A stretch of 64,000 nt of DNA from positions 1 through 64,000 of the forward strand of contig NZ_AIDW01000023.1 of NCBI RefSeq assembly GCF_000251145.1, read 5' to 3'. Source of the stretch: Sphingomonas sp. PAMC 26621 (lineage in GTDB: Bacteria; Pseudomonadota; Alphaproteobacteria; Sphingomonadales; Sphingomonadaceae). The number at the start of each line of letters is the position of its first letter. The stretch's first letter is position 1. This document shows positions 51,485-60,000 of this stretch, in pieces. The translations under genes were made by a program, and so were the position numbers. Below the pieces are notes generated by a model. That model did not search any database and was not told where the DNA came from. It saw only the letters and a list, made by a program, of their open reading frames with translations.

Positions 51485-52282
51485 ATGCCCAGTTCCTGGA
51501 ACTCCTCCGCCGGCGACGCTCCTGCGCCCAAGCTGGTGCTGTCGCCTGACAGCATCGCCGAACCGCTCGACCGGTACGATTCGCCGCGTCGGGGGATCTT
51601 CGGCTTCAACAGCCGCGATCGCCGCTCGCGGCCGTTCAACCTGCTCCGCTCGCAGGTCGTCAAGATCATGCAGGCGAACAAGTGGAAAGTGATCGGCATC
51701 ACCTCGGCCACGCCGCGGGTCGGCAAGTCGTTCATGGCGGCCAACCTCGCGGCGTCGCTGTCGCGCATCCCCGGGACGCACACGTTGCTGTTCGATCTCG
51801 ACCTGCGGCGCGGGTCGATCGCGGACATTTTCGACATTCCCGAAGGCGTGGGGATCAACACCTTCCTCGCGGGCGAAGTCGATTCGCTCGACGCGGCGTC
51901 GCGGGAGATCACCGGCACCGGGCTGACCGTCTTCCCGTCCTTCCCGACCGATCACAGTTCGGCCGAATTGCTTGCCGGCGAGCGGTTGCGGACGCTGGTG
52001 CAGGCGATGCGCAATCTGCCCGATGACGTGATCTGCATCTGCGACCTGCCCCCCGCGTTCGCCAATGACGATGCATCGATCGTCCTGCGCGAGATCGACG
52101 CCTATCTGATGATCGTCGAAGAGGGCAAGACGACCGCACGCCAGGTCAAGGACACGCTCGAGATCCTCCGCCCGGCCCCGTGCATGGGCACCGTGCTCAA
52201 CCGCTACAAGGGCGGTATCGGCGGGGACGACTACGGGTTCGGCTACGGCACGCAGCGCTATTACGACGCCTATTACTCCTGA
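51485..52282 (+). CDS. BY-kinase-like ATPase (CpsD/ExoP C-domain type)
   Basis: A 265-residue cytoplasmic partner of the Wzz-like protein. The Walker A region is TSATPRVGKSFMAANLA with Lys81; bacterial tyrosine kinases usually have Gly where Arg78 stands. The A' motif LLFDLDLRRGS is present, and the B-like segment is VICICDLPPAFAND, where DxPP is kept. The C-terminus ends YGFGYGTQRYYDAYYS, a tyrosine cluster as expected for autophosphorylation. It should cycle between phosphorylated and unphosphorylated states to control chain length. No phosphatase gene is in view. Confidence 0.9.
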   Translation: MPSSWNSSAGDAPAPKLVLSPDSIAEPLDRYDSPRRGIFGFNSRDRRSRPFNLLRSQVVKIMQANKWKVIGITSATPRVGKSFMAANLAASLSRIPGTHTLLFDLDLRRGSIADIFDIPEGVGINTFLAGEVDSLDAASREITGTGLTVFPSFPTDHSSAELLAGERLRTLVQAMRNLPDDVICICDLPPAFANDDASIVLREIDAYLMIVEEGKTTARQVKDTLEILRPAPCMGTVLNRYKGGIGGDDYGFGYGTQRYYDAYYS

Positions 52283-52320
52283 TCGCTCCGGCCGGACCGG
52301 CGATCTGACAGGGAATTGAG

Positions 52321-53502
52321 ATGGGACCCTTCGATGTGGTCGCGGGCCTCGCGCTTGCCCCGATCGCGCTGGTCGATGCAGCGTTCCTGCTCGAAACCGG
52401 GCTCGGGCTGTTCCCCGGTCGCGCCCCGCCGCCGCCCTCCCGCGACAAGCGGGTCGTCGTGCTCGTTCCGGCGCATGACGAGGAACTGACGCTCGCGGCA
52501 TCGGGTGCCGGCCTCGTTCGCCTGCTCGGGCCGTCGACGCGGGTCGTCCTCGTCGCGGACAATTGCACCGATGGTACTGCGGACGTTACGCGCGCACTCG
52601 GGCTGGAGGTGGTCGAACGATCCGATCCGGTCCGGCGCGGCAAGGGGTATGCGCTGGCGTTCGGGCGCGACCACATCGCCGCTTCTCCACCGGATGTCGT
52701 GGTGGTGGTGGATGCCGATTGCGAGATCGACCCGGCCGGACTCGCGCGGCTGACCGACTCGGTCATCGCGACCGGACAGGCGGCGCAGTCGGCCTATCTG
52801 TTCCGCCCTGCCCCGGACGCGCCGCCCGTGGTGCAGATTTCGAACTTCGCCTTCTTCGTCAAGAACCGGATCCGCCAGCGCGGGATCGCGCGGCTCGGCG
52901 GCGCTGCGATCCTGACCGGATCGGGAATGGCGTTTCCGTGGTCCGCCTATCGCGCGCTCGATCTCGCGACCGGGAATGTCGTCGAGGATCTCGCGATCGG
53001 GATCGGGCTGATCGAACTCGGCCAGCCCGCGCGCTATTTCGACGGGGCGACGGTCCGGTCGGACTGCAGCAGCGATTCCGGGTCGAGCACCCAGCGCGCG
53101 CGCTGGGAAGGCGGCTTCCTTGCGATGGCGCGGCGGCACGGCTTCGGGCTGCTGCGCTCAGGGATCGCGCGGGGCAATTGGCGGCGGTTCTGGATGGGGG
53201 TGCACCTGTGCGTGCCGCCCCTGTCGATGCTGCTCGCCGCCAACATTGCGGTCACGGGGCTGCTGGCGGTTGCCGCGCTGCTCGGGGTTTCGCCGCTTCC
53301 GCTGGCGGTCGCGGTGGTTCTGCTTGGGTTGCTCGGGCTCGTCGTGACGCTGGCCTGGACCGGCGAGGGTCGGATGCATCTGCACCCCGCCGCCGCGGCA
53401 CGGCTCCCGCGGTACCTTGCCTGGAAGCTTGCCATGTATGCCCGGTTGCTTACTGGCCGCCAGAAGGTCGCGTGGACCCGCACGGAGCGGATCGACCCCT
53501 GA
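52321..53502 (+). CDS. Family 2 glycosyltransferase
   Basis: A 393-residue membrane-associated glycosyltransferase. A short N-terminal hydrophobic helix precedes the GT-A domain: VVVLVPAHDEELTLAAS, VVLVADNCTDGT, the metal-binding VVVDADCEID, and NVVEDLAIGIGLIELG (ED) with the later QRARWEGG matching the Q/RxxRW motif of processive GT2 enzymes. Two or three helices lie at 295-345. It closes the operon that starts with the export protein. Confidence 0.92.
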   Translation: MGPFDVVAGLALAPIALVDAAFLLETGLGLFPGRAPPPPSRDKRVVVLVPAHDEELTLAASGAGLVRLLGPSTRVVLVADNCTDGTADVTRALGLEVVERSDPVRRGKGYALAFGRDHIAASPPDVVVVVDADCEIDPAGLARLTDSVIATGQAAQSAYLFRPAPDAPPVVQISNFAFFVKNRIRQRGIARLGGAAILTGSGMAFPWSAYRALDLATGNVVEDLAIGIGLIELGQPARYFDGATVRSDCSSDSGSSTQRARWEGGFLAMARRHGFGLLRSGIARGNWRRFWMGVHLCVPPLSMLLAANIAVTGLLAVAALLGVSPLPLAVAVVLLGLLGLVVTLAWTGEGRMHLHPAAAARLPRYLAWKLAMYARLLTGRQKVAWTRTERIDP

Positions 53503-53520
53503 CGACGTCCCTCGAGGAAG

Positions 53521-54570
53521 CTACCGGGACGCCATCCAGGCAGGCGGCTGATCGATCGGATCGTCCCATCGCGCGACATGCGGTTGCAGATCCTGCACCG
53601 TCGGGAGGATCCCGTGGCGCAACAGATCGCGCGCCTCATTCGCGATTGGAAGGTGCTTGCCCCCGAGCCCGACGGCACGGCGCGCGACAAACAGGCCGTG
53701 GCCTGCCATCCACAAGCCCCCCGCCAGAATCGCCCCGGTGCGCCCGCGGGTCCGCGCGTACATCCGTCGGCGCGCCTCGAACCAGTAGCGCGGCAGCGGC
53801 GGAAGCGCGCGCTTGACCTTGCGGTCGTAGTTGATCCCGGTCGATGCCCCGCCGATATGCCGGACCCGGCTCGCGGGCTCGTGGCGCATGCTCCAGCCCG
53901 CGTTGGCGAGCCGCCACATCAACTCGACCTCTTCGAAATAGAGGAAGAAGCCGGTGTCGAACAAGCCTGCCTGCTTGAGCGCGGCCGCGCGGAACATGAC
54001 GCTTGCGCCGGTCACCCACGCCGCCTCGCTCGCTTCGGTGACGAGCATCGGCTTGATCCCGAGCATCCGGCGCATCACGTCGAGCCGCGCACCCCGCACG
54101 AGTTCGCGCAGCGGCGACATCTCGGCGAAGGCGGAACCGGAAAGGCTGCCGTCCTCGTTGAGCAAAAGGCTGCCCACCGCCGCGCAGCGCGGATATTGGT
54201 CGAGCACCCGGCGCAAAGCGGTGACCGCACCGGGCTCGATCTCGGTATCGGGGTTGAGCACGTGGATATAATCGGGCGCATTGCTTGACTGGAGCAGCCG
54301 CTGGATCGCCTGATTGTTCGCCCAGCCGAAACCGCCGTTGATCGGCAGCGCGAGGACCTCGACCCAGTCCGCGAGCGCGGGATCGGCCACCCCGGCGTGC
54401 AATACGTCCGCCGACGTGTCGCCCGATCCGCCATCGACGATGACGACGCGCAAACCCGAATTGTCCGCGCGCTCGGGAATCAGCGCACGCGCGGCCGACA
54501 GGGCAAGCGCCGGGGTCCGGTAATTGACGATGATCACCGCAACCTTGGCGGGGTCGGCGGCACCGGTCAT
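53521..54570 (-). CDS. Family 2 glycosyltransferase, rhamnosyltransferase-like
   Basis: A 349-residue enzyme with VAVIIVNYRTPALALSAARA at the N-terminus, the substrate loop INGGFGWANNQAIQ (the usual N.G...N motif), the DXD-like LNPDTEIEPGAV and TGASVMFRAAALKQAGLFDT-type acceptor region with FFLYFEEVELMWRLANAGW. These are typical of rhamnosyltransferase-like GT2 proteins. Start chosen at ATG 54570, which overlaps the stop of the acetyltransferase gene (ATGA). Confidence 0.92.
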   Translation of the reverse strand: MTGAADPAKVAVIIVNYRTPALALSAARALIPERADNSGLRVVIVDGGSGDTSADVLHAGVADPALADWVEVLALPINGGFGWANNQAIQRLLQSSNAPDYIHVLNPDTEIEPGAVTALRRVLDQYPRCAAVGSLLLNEDGSLSGSAFAEMSPLRELVRGARLDVMRRMLGIKPMLVTEASEAAWVTGASVMFRAAALKQAGLFDTGFFLYFEEVELMWRLANAGWSMRHEPASRVRHIGGASTGINYDRKVKRALPPLPRYWFEARRRMYARTRGRTGAILAGGLWMAGHGLFVARRAVGLGGKHLPIANEARDLLRHGILPTVQDLQPHVARWDDPIDQPPAWMASR

Positions 54571-55094
54571 CGACTGTCCTTTGGCATTCTGCTTTTTGCG
54601 GGGATGCCGACCGCAATTGCCCCCGGCGCGACATCGTCGAGCACGACCGCATTCGCACCGATCGCGGCCCCGGCACCGATCTCCACCCGCCCGAGAATCA
54701 CCGCCCCCGCCCCCACGTCGACGCGCGCGCCGAGGATCGGTGCGTCGGCCGGCGCATCGATGCGACGGATCCCGAGGGTACAATTCTGACGGATCACGCA
54801 ATCATCACCGATCACGCTGTTGCCGTGGATCACGATCCCGCCCTGATGCTCGATCACGACGCGGCGACCAAGTTGGACCGAATACGGCAGTTCGATCCCA
54901 TAATGGTTGCGGCACCGCCGGAACAGCAGGCGATACATCAGGCTGAACGGGATGCGCAGCGGCTTCGGGCGAACCGCCATGCGCCACACGCCGAACCGAT
55001 GCACCGCGACCGCGCGGAACCCGGGACGAGTCCAGTCGCGCCCGTGCGCCACCCAATCCTCGCGGATTTGCGTCCATAGGGGCAGCGCCGTCAT
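54567..55094 (-). CDS. Hexapeptide-repeat acetyltransferase (serine acetyltransferase-like)
   Basis: A 175-residue left-handed beta-helix protein. VVIEHQGGIVIHGNSVIGDD, CVIRQNCTLGI, ARVDVGAGAVILGRVEIGAG and AIGANAVVLDDVAPGAIAVG are hexapeptide coils; the N-terminal helical part (MTALPLWTQIREDWVAHGRD) resembles serine acetyltransferase and colanic acid WcaB enzymes. In this operon it probably acetylates a sugar in the EPS. It overlaps both neighbours by four bases. Confidence 0.9.
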   Translation of the reverse strand: MTALPLWTQIREDWVAHGRDWTRPGFRAVAVHRFGVWRMAVRPKPLRIPFSLMYRLLFRRCRNHYGIELPYSVQLGRRVVIEHQGGIVIHGNSVIGDDCVIRQNCTLGIRRIDAPADAPILGARVDVGAGAVILGRVEIGAGAAIGANAVVLDDVAPGAIAVGIPAKSRMPKDSR

Positions 55095-56143
55095 CCGCGC
55101 GCGGGGCCGCGATGATATTCAATCAGGTCGGACCGGCGGCCGGTCAGCTGCCCCAGTTTATACCGGGCCAGACCGATGGTTTCGGCGACCTTCCCGATGA
55201 CCAGGAATATGCCCGTCAACATCGCCTGCCGCGGCGGCAGCGTCGCGCGACGCTGTTTCGCGATCCGCAGCATCTGCACCGGCCACAGCAACGCCAGCGC
55301 AATCGCGGGAACGAGCCAGATCGCGCCAAACGCCATCGCCGCGATGAGCAATACCACCACGGCTGCGGGAAGAATGCCGCCCCACAAAGCGATGCTGCGA
55401 CACTGCCGCCGGTAATCGGGCGCGCGCAGCCCGGGGTGCCGGTCGGCAAGCTCGCCAAAGGCGTGGCCCGCCCGCTCGGTCCGGCGCCACCACTGCCCGA
55501 ACCGCAGGATCGCCGCGTCGTGGATCGTCATCGCATGGTCGATCCGGAACAACCGCCATCCCGCCTTGCGCAGCCGGACCGCCATATCGGGATCCTCGCC
55601 AGCGATCATCAGAGAATCATAACCACCAACCGCCTTGAGCGCATCGACCCGCACCATCACGTCCCCGCCGGCGGCCATCGCCTCACCGACCGGGCTGTTC
55701 CATTCGTCATCGCAAAAGGCGTTGTAGATCGACCGCTCGGGAAACCGTTCGCGCCGACGACCGAACACCAGCGCAAGCGTCGGATCGGCTTGCAGCGCCG
55801 CACTGGCGGCATCGAGCCAGCCGCTGGCCAGTTCGCAATCGCCGTCGACCATCTGGACGCGCTCGAGCTGCGGATAATCCTGCAGCAGTCGCTCGAGACC
55901 CGCGTTGCGCGCGCGCGCCGCGGTGAATTTGGGCGGGACTGCAAGTTCCACGACCAATACCCCTTGCGACCTAGCCCAGGCCACGCTGTCGTCGGTCGAC
56001 CCCGAGTCGACATAGACCCGCGCCGCGACGGTGCTGGTCGATGCGATACATCGCCGCAATCGCTCGCCTTCGTTGCGACCGATCATCACGACGCCCACCA
56101 GCGCCGCGCGCGATTCCGTCTGGGGCGACACGATTCGATCCAT
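55091..56143 (-). CDS. Family 2 glycosyltransferase with C-terminal membrane helices
   Basis: A 350-residue enzyme: GVVMIGRNEGERLRRCIAST, VYVDSGSTDDSVAWAR, VQMVDGDCELASGWLDAA (DGD) and AGEDPDMAVRLRKAGW (ED). Two or three membrane helices lie at about 270-320. The start at 56143 (MDRIVSPQTE) is preferred because a strong promoter ends just upstream of it; the ATG at 56170 would lie within that promoter. It is the first gene of a three-gene operon. Confidence 0.88.
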   Translation of the reverse strand: MDRIVSPQTESRAALVGVVMIGRNEGERLRRCIASTSTVAARVYVDSGSTDDSVAWARSQGVLVVELAVPPKFTAARARNAGLERLLQDYPQLERVQMVDGDCELASGWLDAASAALQADPTLALVFGRRRERFPERSIYNAFCDDEWNSPVGEAMAAGGDVMVRVDALKAVGGYDSLMIAGEDPDMAVRLRKAGWRLFRIDHAMTIHDAAILRFGQWWRRTERAGHAFGELADRHPGLRAPDYRRQCRSIALWGGILPAAVVVLLIAAMAFGAIWLVPAIALALLWPVQMLRIAKQRRATLPPRQAMLTGIFLVIGKVAETIGLARYKLGQLTGRRSDLIEYHRGPARG

Positions 56144-56150
56144 ACCGTCC

Positions 56151-56179
56151 GCTAGCCTTACCCAACGCATGGTTGTCAA
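56151..56179 (-). promoter_or_regulatory. Promoter of the GT2-acetyltransferase-GT2 operon
   Basis: On the minus strand TTGACA (56179-56174), a 17-base spacer and GCTAGC (56156-56151) match the alphaproteobacterial housekeeping consensus. The -10 element ends seven bases before the ATG at 56143, which predicts a leaderless or nearly leaderless mRNA. Confidence 0.6.
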
Positions 56180-56235
56180 CCGCTTGACGTCGCGGCGTGC
56201 AAGCTGTCACGCGCATCGCAGAGCAGCAAAAGGGA

Positions 56236-57033
56236 ATGATTGCGGTGACTCCGACGCGACAGGCGCCCGACCGAAAACGCTCGCCGTTTCCGAGGACGAA
56301 TTTTCTCGGGCTCGATTTCGATACGCCCGACGCAGCGGCCGTCGTCGCCTTCCTGCAGGGCCGACGGGCAGACGATTCGTTCGGCTATATCGTCACGCCC
56401 AATGTCGATCACATGGTCCAGATCGACACGCATCCGGATCTGCGCCCGGTCTACCAGGGTGCGTTGTTGTGTCTCAATGACAGTCGCGTACTGGCGCGGC
56501 TCGCGCGCTTTCATGGTGTCTCGCTCAGCGTGGTGCCGGGGAGCGACCTGATCGTCGCATTGTTCGGATCGGTGCTGCAGGATGGCGACCGGCTGTGCCT
56601 GATCGGCGGAAGCGATTCGCTCGCGAACGAATTAAAGGCGCGGTATCCCCGCATTACGCTCGTGCATCATGTCCCACCGATGGGGTTGCGCCGCAACGCC
56701 GCCGCGCGTGCCGAAGCGATCGCTGCCGCCGCTTGCGCCGATGCGCGCTTCACGCTGCTCGCGGTCGGCGCACCGCAACAGGAGATCCTGGCTGCGGAGA
56801 TGACGGCTGCGGGAACGGTCCGGGGAACTGCCTTCTGCATCGGTGCGGCGGTCGACTTCATCGTCGGCGCGCAGGTCCGTGCGCCGCGGATCGTCCAGCG
56901 GGCCGGCATGGAATGGTTCTGGAGACTGGCCGGAAGCCCGCGCCGGCTCGGGCGGCGTTATCTGGTCGAGGGACCCAGGATCTTCCGGATCGCGATGCGG
57001 TGGAAGCGCGATCGAGACCGCTCGGCTGGCTGA
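56236..57033 (+). CDS. WecG/TagA/CpsF-family glycosyltransferase
   Basis: A 265-residue GT26 enzyme that adds a sugar (for example ManNAc or glucuronate-like donors) to a lipid-linked acceptor. Family motifs are FGYIVTPNVDHMVQ, LCLNDSRVLARLARFHGVSL with the catalytic Asp, LCLIGGSDSLANELKARYP and LLAVGAPQQEILAAEM, then CIGAAVDFIVGAQVRAPRIV near the membrane-binding tail (GMEWFWRLAGSPRRLGRRYL). The start is uncertain: ATG 56236 has AAGGGA immediately before it, while GTG 56245 has better spacing. Confidence 0.92.
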   Translation: MIAVTPTRQAPDRKRSPFPRTNFLGLDFDTPDAAAVVAFLQGRRADDSFGYIVTPNVDHMVQIDTHPDLRPVYQGALLCLNDSRVLARLARFHGVSLSVVPGSDLIVALFGSVLQDGDRLCLIGGSDSLANELKARYPRITLVHHVPPMGLRRNAAARAEAIAAAACADARFTLLAVGAPQQEILAAEMTAAGTVRGTAFCIGAAVDFIVGAQVRAPRIVQRAGMEWFWRLAGSPRRLGRRYLVEGPRIFRIAMRWKRDRDRSAG

Positions 57034-57040
57034 GCCAGGC

Positions 57041-57075
57041 TGCACTGCCGGAGACGCTTGGCCCCCGGCAGTGCA
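57041..57075. terminator. Hairpin between convergent genes
   Basis: TGCACTGCCGG and CCGGCAGTGCA form a perfect 11-bp stem around a 13-base loop, between the WecG-type gene and the RTX gene. There is no T run; it is a candidate two-way terminator. Confidence 0.7.
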
Positions 57076-57082
57076 TGCCCGA

Positions 57083-60000
57083 TCAGAACACGAAGTCGGT
57101 CGCGCGGATCCCGTTGGACGATTGGACGGTCAGCACGATGTCCGCGATGCCGTCGCCATTGGTATCGGCCAATACGGTCCAGTTGCTGCCGCTGCCCTGA
57201 ACCCGCAGTTCGCCCGCGTGCTTGGTGAAGTCGGCGGTGCCAACGAAGCTGAAAGCATCGCGCAGCGTCGTCGCCGAATTGGCGTCGATCGCGCTGAGGT
57301 CGATCTTGTCGCCCTGGTCCGCGCCGAGCACCACGCTCGCCGAGGTCGCAGCGGTTGCGCCGAGGTTTCCGGGAAGGAAGCGATAGGTATCAGCCCCCGC
57401 GCCGCCGTCCATGACATCGCGCCCACCGCCGCCGTACAGCACGTCGTTGCCGGCATCGCCGAACAGCTGATCGTCGCCGGTGCCGCCATAGAGCGTGTCG
57501 TCGCCCGCGCCACCGCGCAGGATATCATTGCCGCCGCCGCCGGTCAGGATGTTGTTGGCGGAATTGCCGGTGATCGTGTTCGCCCCCGAATTGCCGGTTC
57601 CGTTGATTGCCGCGGTGCCATCCAGCCACAGCGACTCGACATTGTCGGACAGCGTGTAGGTGACGGTCGACCGGACGATGTCGTTGGTCCCCTCGCCGGG
57701 CAGTTCGATCACCTTGTCGTTGACGTTGTCGACGAGATAGGTGTCGTCGCCCGCACCGCCGTACATGGTGTCCGCACCAAGGCCGCCATCGAGGATGTCG
57801 TTCCCGGCATTGCCGTACAACGTATCGCTTCCGTCCCCGGCCCACAGATAGTCGTTGCCGGAACCGCCCGTCATGACATTGGCGCTGCTCGTGCCCATGC
57901 CGATGAAGTTGCTCGATCCGAGATAGCGTAGATTCTCGACGTTGTTCGACAGCATGTAGAGCGTGAGCGTCGTGTCGACCTGGTCGGTCCCGCCATTGGC
58001 GAGCTCGGTCACCTGATCCGCGTAATTGTCGACGACGTAGGTGTCGTTGCCTGCACCACCGGTCATCTTGTCGGCCCCGACCCCGCCGTTGAGATAATCG
58101 TTGCCATCCCCGCCAAGCAACGTGTCGTTGCCCGCGCCCCCGGTCAGCGTGTCGTTGCCCGCGCCGCCCGACAGCGTGTCGCTCCCGTCGCCACCGGTGA
58201 TCACGTTGTCCGAGGCATTGCCCGTGCCGACGAAGGCGGCTGCTCCGGTGTAGGTCAGATTCTCGACGTTGTCGGAAAGCGTGTAGCTGGTCAGCGCGGT
58301 CCGGACCTCGTCGGTGCCGCCACCGCTGAGCTCGGTCACGACGTCGCCGGCATTGTCAACGACATAGGTATCGTTGCCCGCGCCGCCCGCCATCTTGTCG
58401 GCACCCGTGCCGCCGTCGAGCAGATCGTTGCCGGCACCACCGGTCAACGTGTCGTTCCCGGCACCGCCCGACAGCGTATTGCCGCCTGCGCCGCCCGTGA
58501 TGACATTGTCGAGCGCGTTGCCGGTGCCCGTGAAGGCGGCCGAGCCGGTGTAGGTCAGGTTCTCGAGATTGTCGCCGAGGGTAAAGCTCGCGAGCGTCGT
58601 GCGGACGAGATCGGTCCCGCCGCCGGCCAGTTCGGTGACGACATCACCCGCGTCGTCGACGACATAGGTATCGTTCCCCGCGCCGCCGGTCATGCGATCG
58701 GCACCCGTCCCGCCGTCCAGCGTATCGTCGCCGTTGCCGCCGACGAGCGTGTCATTGCCTGCCCCGCCCGAAAGCACGTTGCCGTACTTCCCGCCGGTGA
58801 TGACGTTGTCGAGCGCGTTGCCGGTGCCGGTGAACGCCGCCGCGCCACTGTACGTCAGGTTCTCGACATTGTCGCCGAGGGTATAGCTGGCCAGCGTCGT
58901 ACGGACCTCGTCCGTTCCATCGCCCGCCAGTTCGGTGACGACATCGCCTGCATCGTCGACGATATAGACGTCGTTGCCAGCACCGCCGAGCATCGTGTCC
59001 GCCCCGCTTCCCCCATCGAGATAGTCGGCATCCCCACCGCCGACGAGCCGGTCCTGCCCGGCTCCACCGCTGAGCGTGTTCCTCGAGGCGCCGCCGACGA
59101 TGACGTTATCGAGCGCATTGCCGGTACCGACGAACGCACCCGTGCCTGCGAAGGCGAGGTTCCGCGTGGTTGCGTCGAGCACATATTGGCCGAGCGTCGT
59201 CGCGACATCCATCCGGTCGGTCGAGAACACCGTGTCGGTCGGTGCCGCTGCGACCTTACCGGCCTTCGCGAGCGCAACCAGCGCGTCGTACTTCACGCTG
59301 CCGGTGTCGTAGGTGCTGGTCAGCGCGCCCCATTCGCCATACTTCGAGTCGTAACCGACGTTGTTGAACGCGTTGAGCAACTTGCCGCCAGCAGCGGAAA
59401 AGTCCGCCACTGCCTGTTGATAGGCCGTCGCCATTCGCGGATCCTTGCTCAGCTTCTCGAGGAAGGCCTGAATCTCGGGCTGCGCTGCGGCGGAATATTG
59501 ATAGGACGTGGTGTGGACTCCAGCCTCGTACGAAACCAGATCCAGCCCCCATTTCGCTGCCACCCCCGCCTGATAGTTGACCGTCGATTTCAACGAGGTG
59601 ATGTCGTTCATGATTGCAGCGAAACCTGCCGCGAGCCCGTCACTCCCGGCCCGCGCCCAGCCTAGCACCGTATCTTCACTGACGTTGCCGAGGTTGAAAT
59701 AGTTGGTGATCGCATAGTCATCGAACAGCGTCGACACGTCCCCGACGCGCTGGACCCCCTTTATGATCGACGACTCCAGTCCGCGATAGCCGGTCTGCGT
59801 CGCCAGGACCGTACGGGCTCGCGTTGGGTCATCGCCAAAGACCGACTTCGCGATCGCTGCAATCTGCGCCGAACGATAGCCGTAGAATTGCACCCAGCCG
59901 TCGCTGACATGCTCGGCGGGGTTGTTGGGATCAATGACGCCGTCGCCATTGACATCCTTGCCGAACAGTTGGTCACCCATGCTCAAGGCGTAATGAGACT

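Noticed and set aside
57400..59158. Regular 300-bp repeats considered as a CRISPR array or tandem duplication of genes
   Set aside because: The period is inside one open frame and encodes RTX nonapeptide units.
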